Part shown: in pieces, positions 54,945 through 64,000 of the stretch
Numbering within the stretch: the first letter of the stretch is position 1
Layout: every line of letters starts with the position of its first letter
From: Aromatoleum toluclasticum ATCC 700605
Lineage (GTDB): Bacteria; Pseudomonadota; Gammaproteobacteria; Burkholderiales; Rhodocyclaceae
Direction: 5' to 3'
Length of the DNA: 64,000 nucleotides
Assembly (NCBI RefSeq): GCF_000378245.1
Contig: NZ_KB899491.1
Coordinates: 248,001 to 312,000, forward strand
Translations under genes and position numbers: made by a program
Notes under the pieces: generated by a model
What the model was told of the DNA's origin: nothing
Databases searched by the model: none
The model's input: the letters and a program-made list of their open reading frames with translations, nothing else

Positions 54945-55769
54945 TCACGCCTCGCTCCAGGCGACGAGGCCGAACTTCCACGTCGCCAGCACGATGAGGC
55001 CGAAGACAATGCGGTACCACGCGAAGGCGATGAAGGTGTGGTTCGACACGAAGCGGATGAAGGTCTTCACCGCCCACATCGCGGCGACGAAGGAGGCGAC
55101 GAAGCCGACCGCGAACACCGGCAGGTCGCTGGCGTGGAGCAGGTCGCGCGCCTTGTAGAGGTCGTACACGGTCGCCGCGAACATCGTCGGGATCGCGAGG
55201 AAGAACGAGAACTCGGCGGCCGTCTTGCGCGACAGGCCGAAGACCAGCCCGCCCATGATGGTCGCGCCCGAGCGCGAGGTGCCGGGAATCATCGCCAATG
55301 CCTGCGCGAAGCCGATCTTCAGTGCGTCGGGCCAGCGCATCTCCTCGACGGCATTGATGTGCGGATGGTAGCTGCGCTTTTCCAGCCACAGGATCACGAA
55401 GCCGCCGATGATCAGCGCAGTGGCGACGGTGAGCGGGTTGAAGAGCAATTCCTTGATCTTCGAGTGGAACATCACGCCCAGCACGGCCGCGGGCAGGAAG
55501 CCCACGATCAGCAGGCCGACGAAGCGCCGGGCGCCGGGATTGTTGACGACACCGGTCGCGACGCGCACCAGGCGCTCGCGATAATCCCAGCACACTGCGA
55601 GGATCGCCGCGAACTGGATCACGATCTTGAACACCTTGCTGGCTTCGTCGTTGTAGCCGAGCAGATCGCCGAAGATGATCAGGTGGCCGGTCGAGGAGAT
55701 CGGCAGGAATTCGGTGAGACCTTCAATGATGCCGAGGATCAGTGCGACGAGGTAGTGGGACAGGTCCAT
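54945..55769 (-). CDS. uppP: Undecaprenyl-diphosphate phosphatase
   Basis: Membrane phosphatase recycling the lipid carrier for peptidoglycan and O-antigen synthesis; also confers bacitracin resistance. The 274-residue protein has the two signature regions [17 protein letters not shown] (about 17-33) and [15 protein letters not shown], plus about eight helices. The ATG at 55769 gives the standard [13 protein letters not shown] start. Confidence 0.96.
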   Translation of the reverse strand: MDLSHYLVALILGIIEGLTEFLPISSTGHLIIFGDLLGYNDEASKVFKIVIQFAAILAVCWDYRERLVRVATGVVNNPGARRFVGLLIVGFLPAAVLGVMFHSKIKELLFNPLTVATALIIGGFVILWLEKRSYHPHINAVEEMRWPDALKIGFAQALAMIPGTSRSGATIMGGLVFGLSRKTAAEFSFFLAIPTMFAATVYDLYKARDLLHASDLPVFAVGFVASFVAAMWAVKTFIRFVSNHTFIAFAWYRIVFGLIVLATWKFGLVAWSEA

Positions 55770-55880
55770 GGATCGGGGGGCTGGCTTCCGGACGAAACCG
55801 AGCATGATACCCGCGGGCCGTGGCACGAAAGTTAAATTGCATTCAGTTGCAGAGTGCGACGTGCAAGGTTCAGGGGGCGC

Positions 55881-56135
55881 TCAGGGAGCAGTGAGTGCTT
55901 CGAGTTCGCCCAGCCAGCGGATCGCCGCCTCGCGATGCGCGCCGCACATTTGCTGACTCGGCGCCAGGCTGCCGCATACCGCAGGGCGGCGCGGATCGCC
56001 GAAGAGGCGGCAGCGGTCGGCTTCGTCGAGCTGGATGCAGCGCGCGCCCGCGGGCTTGCCGTTTTCCATGCCGGGGATGGCGCTGGAGATCGACGGCGCG
56101 ATGCAGCAAGCCGCGCAGGCCGGGCGGCATTCCAT
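55881..56135 (-). CDS. YkgJ-family cysteine-cluster protein
   Basis: An 84-residue protein with the metal-binding pattern CRPACAACC at the N-terminus, then single Cys in [26 protein letters not shown] and MCGAH. The YkgJ family is thought to bind zinc or an Fe-S centre; its role is unknown. It lies three bases after the DUF2478 gene on the same strand and 111 bases before uppP. Confidence 0.85.
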   Translation of the reverse strand: MECRPACAACCIAPSISSAIPGMENGKPAGARCIQLDEADRCRLFGDPRRPAVCGSLAPSQQMCGAHREAAIRWLGELEALTAP

Positions 56136-56138
56136 TTT

Positions 56139-56666
56139 TCAGGCGTGCGCTGGCAGCGTACGCCACCAGGCGAGGATGTCCTCGACCCTGGGTTCGAGAA
56201 GCGTGGATTGGCCGCCGGTGAAGTGCTGCCATTCGGCAAGGAAGCGCTCGCCCACGGCGGTGATGACCGGCACGCCACTTGTCACGGCCATCGCCATCTC
56301 GGTCCGCAGTCCCGCACCGCTCACTTCCTGCGCGCCGAACTTGTTGATGAATACGAGTTCCGCGCCGTGTTCGAGCGCACCGCGCACCGCGACTGCGGCA
56401 TGCGCGAGCGCATCCGGATCGAGGCGACAGGCCTCGGAGCCGCTGCCCAGGTCCTGCGACAGCGCGAAGCGCTCGCCGGATGCGAGATCCTCAAGTTCCA
56501 TGCCGCAGGGATCGTCGATTGTCGTCGGGATGTCGTGCTGCAGAATGCCGCCGAGCCGCACGCCCGCGCCGGCGAGCGCGCGCGCGGCCTCGAGGAGCAC
56601 CGGTTCGATGTGGTCGGAGGGGCGATAGACGATGGCGGCGATCGGCAGGAGCGGGTCGGTGGTCAT
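56139..56666 (-). CDS. DUF2478 family protein
   Basis: A 175-residue protein with a P-loop-like fold but no canonical Walker A. It opens PIAAIVYRPSDHIEPVLLEA and has GVRLGGILQHDIPT, LVFINKFGAQEVSGAGLRTE and a Trp-rich C-terminus (ILAWWRTLPAHA). DUF2478 genes are often, to my knowledge, near molybdate-related genes, but none is seen here. Co-transcription with the YkgJ gene is likely. Confidence 0.8.
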   Translation of the reverse strand: MTTDPLLPIAAIVYRPSDHIEPVLLEAARALAGAGVRLGGILQHDIPTTIDDPCGMELEDLASGERFALSQDLGSGSEACRLDPDALAHAAVAVRGALEHGAELVFINKFGAQEVSGAGLRTEMAMAVTSGVPVITAVGERFLAEWQHFTGGQSTLLEPRVEDILAWWRTLPAHA

Positions 56667-56755
56667 GGCGGCGGAGCGCGTGGGTGATCCGTCATTGTCT
56701 CACCCCACGGCGTTCGTGCGAAACAGCGGACGCGTGGTCCCTCGCCATGCCTCTG

Positions 56756-56902
56756 TCAGTAGCCGCCGCCCCCGCCCCGCATGCTGTCGCGCGAGGGGCT
56801 CGAGGACGACGTGCCGTCCTTCGTGGTTGTCGCGCATCCGGTGGCGGTCGCGAGAAGGGCCGTGATGAGGGCCGTGAACAGGACTGTAAGCAATCTGCGC
56901 AT
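56756..56902 (-). CDS. Small predicted lipoprotein (48 residues)
   Basis: A short gene preceded by GAGGA seven bases before its ATG. The product starts MRRLLTVLFTALITALLATA and reaches a lipobox-like TATGC with Cys at residue 23, so processing by signal peptidase II is plausible. The remaining 25 residues are Ser/Thr-rich and end RGGGGGY. I do not recognise a family. It lies between the TsdA-like cytochrome gene and the DUF2478 gene, all on the minus strand. Confidence 0.65.
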   Translation of the reverse strand: MRRLLTVLFTALITALLATATGCATTTKDGTSSSSPSRDSMRGGGGGY

Positions 56903-57027
56903 TGCGGAATCCTCCATCGACAGCGCCCCCGGCCCGCCGCCGCTGCGGCCGGTGCCGGCGGGACGCAGATATTGGAGGGAGCGACGGGTGCGAAGTTCGA
57001 CCCGCCGCGGACCGGGGCAACCGGACC

Positions 57028-58029
57028 TCAGCGCGCCGCGGCGGTTTCGCGGGCGGTCTTCAGCGCGTCGGCACGCTGCTTCGCGAGGTCCTGCAAGGGC
57101 GGATAGGGGCCATAGCGGTGCTGGTCGGCCGAGGCACCGTCGACATAGGGCGGGAAGGCGGCATCCACCGGCTTGTTCCAGCGTGCCGGGAAGTCATTGT
57201 CAAGGCCGGCCTTGATCGGGCGCGGCTTCGACAGCACGTAGCCGGCGACGTCGAAGGCTTCGTCGTCGCTCAGAACCGGGGTCTGGTGGGTGGTGCCCTG
57301 CGGCATGTTGTGCCTGATGAAGGCGGCAGCGGTCAGCATGCGGTTCATGCCGGCGCCGTTGTTGAAGGTGTCCTTGCCCCACAGCGGCGGGAACGCATAG
57401 CCCTCGGCGTCGCCGACCTTGCCGCGGCGCTGGCCCTGTCCGTCGATGCCGTGGCAGGCGACGCAATTCTTCGCGTACACGGCCTCGCCGGCGGCGAGGT
57501 CGGCGCGGCGGTTGGGCGCCTTGATCGGCTTGGCGCCCGCACCCTCCAGCTTCGCGCCGATCGGCAGGCCGCGGGACACGTAGTGGATGTAGCTTGCGAA
57601 GGCCTTCATCTCGCGCGAGTCGAGCGGCAGCGGCCGGCCGTTCATGCTGCGCTCCATGCAACCGTTGACGCGCTCCTCGACCGAACTGATCGCATCCTCG
57701 CGTGCCCGATACTGCGGGAAGGTCGCGGCGACCCCGACCCATGGCATCGCGTAGGGTTTGGTCGCGTCGTTCTGGTGGCAGGACGTGCAGGCGAGGTTGT
57801 TGCCGGCCAGGCGCATCTTGCGATCCTGCACTTCCGGCCCGATGACCGCGAAAGTGCGGGTCGTGAGTTCGTGGCCGTAGCGCACGAGTTCGCCGTAGGC
57901 GTCGTGCGGCAGCGCCTCGAGCGTGGGGGCCGGGCGGTCGATCAGGCTGACTTTCTGGGCTTCCTGGGCAAATGCCGGCGCCGCGGCAAGCAGGAGCCCG
58001 AGGGCCGTCGTGGTGATACGCGCTTCCAT
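57028..58029 (-). CDS. Dihaem cytochrome c, thiosulfate dehydrogenase (TsdA)-like
   Basis: A 333-residue periplasmic protein with a signal peptide (cleaved near AAPAFA) and two haem sites, CTSCH (about 83) and CVACH (about 187). The first domain contains PYAMPWVGVAATFPQYRARE and RVNGCMERSMNGRPLP. That Cys, 39 residues after the first haem His, corresponds to the unusual axial Cys ligand of TsdA. TsdA joins two thiosulfate to tetrathionate, or the reverse. No tsdB or sox genes are adjacent, so the activity is inferred from the family. Confidence 0.78.
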   Translation of the reverse strand: MEARITTTALGLLLAAAPAFAQEAQKVSLIDRPAPTLEALPHDAYGELVRYGHELTTRTFAVIGPEVQDRKMRLAGNNLACTSCHQNDATKPYAMPWVGVAATFPQYRAREDAISSVEERVNGCMERSMNGRPLPLDSREMKAFASYIHYVSRGLPIGAKLEGAGAKPIKAPNRRADLAAGEAVYAKNCVACHGIDGQGQRRGKVGDAEGYAFPPLWGKDTFNNGAGMNRMLTAAAFIRHNMPQGTTHQTPVLSDDEAFDVAGYVLSKPRPIKAGLDNDFPARWNKPVDAAFPPYVDGASADQHRYGPYPPLQDLAKQRADALKTARETAAAR

Positions 58030-58239
58030 GAAGCTTCCTCTCTGTCGTGTAAATAAATTATTAAATGCTTATATGACTCTATCTACTCGACCTGCCGAAT
58101 ACAACAGCTGGAACGGCTCGAATGCCCGGTTTGGGCTCGGGGTTTACCTCTATGGATCAATGGATTGCGCCGCCGCTTCGCGAGTGGTGGCGATGAGCGG
58201 GCGCGGTTCGGGGCGGCTGCCCCGGTGCGCGGACGAGGC
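58030..58239 (-). promoter_or_regulatory. AT-rich promoter region of the TsdA-like gene
   Basis: The first 55 bases upstream of the ATG are unusually AT-rich for this genome (58050-58085 holds runs of A and T), with GAGAGGAAG as ribosome-binding site. Precise -10 and -35 boxes and any FNR-type site could not be assigned. The remainder up to the thiC terminator shows nothing further. Confidence 0.45.
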
Positions 58240-58278
58240 AAAAAAACGGGCCGCCAGTCCTGCGTCCTGGCGGCCCGT
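58240..58278 (-). terminator. Rho-independent terminator of thiC
   Basis: On the minus strand a perfect 12-base GC-rich stem (58278-58267 with 58257-58246) and a nine-base loop are followed by a run of T, 20 bases after the thiC stop. Confidence 0.9.
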
Positions 58279-58298
58279 CCTCGTACGTCGGTGATGCC

Positions 58299-61233
<2,935 letters not shown>

Positions 61234-61238
61234 GAATG

Positions 61239-61323
61239 CGTTTCCCTACGCCGGCGTGACCCGGATCAGGTTCAAAGGGACTGTCTCAGCCCGCACATCC
61301 GATACGTGCGGGCACCCCTAACG
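61239..61323 (-). promoter_or_regulatory. TPP riboswitch (THI element)
   Basis: On the minus strand the conserved pieces occur in order: AGGGGTGCCC, the GGCTGAGA pyrimidine-sensing loop, the CCTTTGAACCTGATCCGGGT diphosphate-sensing part, and ACGCCGGCGTAGGGAA closing the structure. It is upstream of thiD-thiC, and binding TPP should lower their expression. A leader ORF begins six bases downstream. Confidence 0.95.
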
Positions 61324-61401
61324 GAACTTTGAACGTTACCCGAGCCGGTCCGTGCAGGCAAGCGCTTTTCTGCCCAAAGGAGGTGCGCCGTCTTGCGTGT
61401 G

Positions 61402-62022
61402 TTAGCGGCTGATAATATTCGCAGGCGCCGCGCGTGACCTGTCGCACTCCGGGTCGCCGCCGACGAACAGCGAGGCGAGCCACCCGGCGAACAGCAGCAA
61501 AGCGAGCTTCACCATCAGCCAACCGGCGCTTGCCTGCTGGTCGACCAGATAGCTGTTGCACACCCGCAGCGGGGCGGCGATGTAAAGCCAGCCGAGCACG
61601 GCGAGCATGCTGATGAAGTTGGTCCAGATGAAGCCACGGCCGATCGCGCCGAGCCGCCGCCACGCGAGCGCGAGCGGCAGGCCGACGAGCGCAGGCAGGC
61701 TGACGAACTTCGCCGCTTCGACGAGCGGGCTGGCGAGCGCGTCGTCGAGCGCGCGTGGCAGCATCCACCAGGTCGATGCGAACAGCGCGACGACGACGTG
61801 CGGGACCGGGCCGCCCGCGGCAGCGAGCAGCGTTTCCTGCCATGCATTGGGGAGCAGGCGGCAGGCGGCGAAACCGAGCGCCGCGAGCAGCGGAATCTGC
61901 ACCAGCATGTGGCCGCTCATCGTCGCTTCGAGCCATGCGCGCGCCGCCGGCGTCGCGAGCAGCAGGTACAGCAGGCAGAGCGCCCGAAGCCCGAGGTCGG
62001 CGCGCATCATGAAGAGCCTCAC
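61402..62022 (-). CDS. Six-helix membrane protein of a NO-reductase/oxidase cluster (orf1-like)
   Basis: A 206-residue integral membrane protein with about six hydrophobic segments (for example LGLRALCLLYLLLATPAARA and FIWTNFISMLAVLGWLYIAA) and a hydrophilic C-terminus. I do not recognise conserved catalytic residues. It overlaps the SenC/SCO gene by four bases and follows the haem-copper subunit gene, the position of orf1 in the norSY-senC-orf1 cluster of ammonia oxidisers. A role in assembly is inferred. Confidence 0.7.
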   Translation of the reverse strand: MRLFMMRADLGLRALCLLYLLLATPAARAWLEATMSGHMLVQIPLLAALGFAACRLLPNAWQETLLAAAGGPVPHVVVALFASTWWMLPRALDDALASPLVEAAKFVSLPALVGLPLALAWRRLGAIGRGFIWTNFISMLAVLGWLYIAAPLRVCNSYLVDQQASAGWLMVKLALLLFAGWLASLFVGGDPECDRSRAAPANIISR

Positions 62023-62633
62023 AGGGCCTCCCGCAGCCGGTCGGCGAAGCGGTCCGGTGCGTCGAGATCGGCAATTTCGGCGAGCCGGCCGTCGCGGCCG
62101 ACGAGATGGATCGCGGCGTTGTGCTCGAATTCGCCAAATTTGTCGGCAATCACGACGATGCCGAAGGCGGCGAGCAGCGCCTCGAGCTGCGCCGTGTCAC
62201 TCACGCGCGCGATCCGCCAGTGTTCGCCATCGGCGCCGTGGCTGCGGCCGTAGGCCTTGAGGCTCGGCGGGTCGTCGCGGGCGGGGTCGAAACTGATGCT
62301 GAGCAAGGCGACATCGCGCCCGAGTGCGTCGGGCGGCAGGCGGTCGCGGAGCTGTTTGAACGCCACGCCGAGGCTGCGGCAGATCGTCGTGCAGCGCGTA
62401 TAGATGAATTCGACCGCCAGCAGCCGCCCACGGTAGTCGTCGAGACTGAAGACGCGGCCGTCCTGGTCTTCGAGGACCGCCGCGGGCAGCGCCCGCGGGC
62501 TGCGCAGGATGTCCGCCCGCCGCGCCGCTTCGGCGGTGAAGGCGGTGAAGCCGTCGGTGCCCCGCCAGAAAACGCCGGCGCCGAGGACGGTCACCAGCGT
62601 CGTGACGAGGACGGTGCGCGCGATCGCTTTCAT
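62019..62633 (-). CDS. senC: SCO1/SenC copper-chaperone protein
   Basis: Thioredoxin-fold copper chaperone for CuA or haem-copper enzymes. The 204-residue product has one N-terminal helix (VLVTTLVTVLGAGVFW) and a periplasmic domain with the CxxxC copper site YTRCTTICRSLG (about 78-89) and the distal His in EFEHNAAIHLVGRDG. It begins 24 bases after the haem-copper subunit gene. Confidence 0.92.
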   Translation of the reverse strand: MKAIARTVLVTTLVTVLGAGVFWRGTDGFTAFTAEAARRADILRSPRALPAAVLEDQDGRVFSLDDYRGRLLAVEFIYTRCTTICRSLGVAFKQLRDRLPPDALGRDVALLSISFDPARDDPPSLKAYGRSHGADGEHWRIARVSDTAQLEALLAAFGIVVIADKFGEFEHNAAIHLVGRDGRLAEIADLDAPDRFADRLREAL

Positions 62634-62657
62634 GCGCGGCGACTCACGCCAGCGGTT

Positions 62658-64000
62658 TCACGCGACCGCGCTGCGTGCGACCGGCGCACGCTGGTAGTCG
62701 TGCCGCGCCAGGCCGATGCGGGCGAAGAAGCGGCCGACGAACAGCAGCGACGAGGCGATCACCAGCACGGCGAACACCGACGCGATGCGGTCGTACGGCA
62801 CCCATTCGGGCAGGTGGGCGGCGTAGCGGCGGGCGACGCTTTCCTTGCCGGAATACAGGAAGCTCAGCGTGAAACCGAGCACCGACGACGTGAACAGCCA
62901 GAACGCGATGCGGTCGATCAGGCGGTCGTCGGCCTCGTGGTCCGGCTTGCCGAGGTAGTACATGAAGCCGAACACCATCGCGACCATGCCGAGCAGCAGA
63001 TAGGTGTGGAAGTGTCCCGGCACCCACAGCGTGTTGTGCATCACGTAGTTCACCGTGATCGTGCCGTCGATGAATGCCGGCATCGCGCCCGCGGCCCAGC
63101 CGAACAGCGACAGGAATAGCAGCTTTGATGCCATGTCCCAGCGGATGCCAGAGCGATAGACGATCATCAGCGCGCCATAGCCGGTGACGACGAGGATAGG
63201 CACGGTGTTCAGGTAGCCGATGATGTGGCCCATGATCAGCATCCACTTCGGGAACGCGAAGTCCATCAGCAGGTGGTGCGGGAAAATGAACAGCACCATC
63301 AGCGTCGACGCGGTCCACGAGGCGAGGAACACCTTGTTCGACTTCCACGGCCGCTGCGTGTAGCGCGGCAGGATCTCGTAGACCGCGATCACCGCCATGT
63401 AGATCGTCGCGTTGATGAAGACGTGGCCGAAGAAGTAGATCATCCCCTTCGCCAGTAGCGCATCGATGGCGAAGCCGGGCACGTAGAGGTTCACCAGCAT
63501 CATCGTCAGGATGCTCGCGCCGACGACCAGGCCGATGACGTTGACGATCGTGACCATCGCGCTCGCCACCACCGTCGGCGGCGGCGCCTTGCCGTCGTCG
63601 TGGCCGAAGAGCTGTGGCCAGCCGAGCGCGCGGGCGAAATTGCCGTAGCGCGCGACGATCGCGCGGGCGACGTCCAGGTGCAGCAGCAGGAAGCCGACGC
63701 CGATCACGAGCAGTCCGCCCATGAAGAGCGCCGCTGCGTCCGCACTCCACATGCCCATCGACTTGCCGGGCAGCGGGAACAGGAAGGTCCATGCACCGTG
63801 GAAATGCCCGAGCAGCACGCTCGCGAGGATCATCACGACCCCGGCGAGGAACAGCACGAGGTTCGCGATGAAGATGCGCGACGACAGATCGACGTACTGG
63901 CGCAGGAAGTGCCACATCACCGACGCACCGGCGATCGCCGCGATGCCCACCATGCCGGCGCCGTGCAGGGTCATCAGCTGGTAGAAACGGTCTGCGCCGA
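62658..64000 (-). CDS. Haem-copper oxidoreductase catalytic subunit, possibly sNOR NorY (cut by right edge)
   Basis: Membrane subunit I of the haem-copper superfamily, about 447 codons visible, N-terminus outside the window. At least ten helices. Ligand motifs are a low-spin haem His in FYQLMTLHG, CuB ligands GHVFIN and FPHHLLMDF, and the haem pair PGHFHTYLLLG. In aa3 and ba3 oxidases the first motif is HPxVY, whose Tyr cross-links to His; here that Tyr is Asn. Loss of the Tyr and the following senC and orf1 genes suggest an NO reductase of the sNOR type. A CuA subunit II gene would be expected just beyond the edge. A divergent B-type oxidase is the alternative. Confidence 0.75.
   Translation of the reverse strand, partial: GADRFYQLMTLHGAGMVGIAAIAGASVMWHFLRQYVDLSSRIFIANLVLFLAGVVMILASVLLGHFHGAWTFLFPLPGKSMGMWSADAAALFMGGLLVIGVGFLLLHLDVARAIVARYGNFARALGWPQLFGHDDGKAPPPTVVASAMVTIVNVIGLVVGASILTMMLVNLYVPGFAIDALLAKGMIYFFGHVFINATIYMAVIAVYEILPRYTQRPWKSNKVFLASWTASTLMVLFIFPHHLLMDFAFPKWMLIMGHIIGYLNTVPILVVTGYGALMIVYRSGIRWDMASKLLFLSLFGWAAGAMPAFIDGTITVNYVMHNTLWVPGHFHTYLLLGMVAMVFGFMYYLGKPDHEADDRLIDRIAFWLFTSSVLGFTLSFLYSGKESVARRYAAHLPEWVPYDRIASVFAVLVIASSLLFVGRFFARIGLARHDYQRAPVARSAVA

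Overview
The window is high-GC chromosomal DNA with almost no non-coding space and no insertion sequences, phage genes, tRNAs or rRNAs that I can see. Gene content and order point to a betaproteobacterium, most likely of the Azoarcus/Thauera/Aromatoleum (Rhodocyclales) type: zapB-like/zapA/6S RNA, pilT-pilU, a pilGHIJ-chpA chemosensory cluster, algH-ruvX-pyrR-pyrB with a non-catalytic dihydroorotase, a c551-type cytochrome and a putative NO-reductase cluster. The genus is inferred from gene content only.

Layout. 1-3.5 kb: end of ilvD, the cell-division pair zapB-like/zapA, 6S RNA, a TSUP permease and a LysE-type exporter. 3.6-6.9 kb (minus): zinc uptake, read as zur, a small His-rich membrane protein, znuC, znuB, znuA, with a Fur-family-like operator inside a perfect 22-bp inverted repeat at the zur start. 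7.0-16.5 kb: a c-di-GMP-linked adhesin secretion locus consisting of a PilZ protein, LapB/LapC-like type I secretion genes, a LuxR-type regulator with a degenerate receiver, a small conserved protein, LapD and LapG homologues, and a TolC-like outer-membrane channel. No LapA-like adhesin gene lies in the window. 16.7-23 kb: queF, cytochrome c, an EAL-HDOD protein, a ferredoxin-type reductase, an SDR protein, hemJ and an RlmL-type methyltransferase. 23-25.3 kb: twitching ATPases pilU and pilT. 25.4-27.8 kb: yggS-proC-yggT-yggU. 27.8-31.6 kb (minus): algH-ruvX-pyrR-pyrB-pyrC'. 31.7-33.1 kb: a photolyase. 33.2-43 kb (minus): the pilG-H-I-J-chpA chemosensory system that controls type IV pili, ending in a 2093-residue ChpA. 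43.4-46.3 kb: a degenerate ThiD paralogue with an acidic insertion, thiE and hemL. 46.5-56.7 kb (minus): mgtE, mtgA, aroE, a TonB-like protein, an RNase II-type protein, rarD, a methyltransferase, a YqiA esterase, uppP, a YkgJ protein and a DUF2478 protein. 56.7-61.3 kb (minus): a small lipoprotein, a TsdA-like dihaem cytochrome, and a TPP riboswitch followed by thiD-thiC. 61.4-64 kb (minus): a haem-copper oxidoreductase catalytic subunit cut by the right edge, then a SenC/SCO protein and a membrane protein, an arrangement like norSY-senC-orf1.

Two themes link the loci. One is surface attachment and motility: type IV pilus retraction, its chemosensory control, and Lap-type adhesin retention under c-di-GMP. 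The other is metal and cofactor supply: zinc, magnesium, thiamine, haem and respiratory haem-copper chemistry. The least ordinary features are the coupled His-rich protein in the znu operon, the thiD leader ORF tied to the TPP riboswitch, the degenerate ThiD, the apparently leaderless promoters, the pseudo-receiver regulator in the Lap locus, and the NO-reductase-like cluster.
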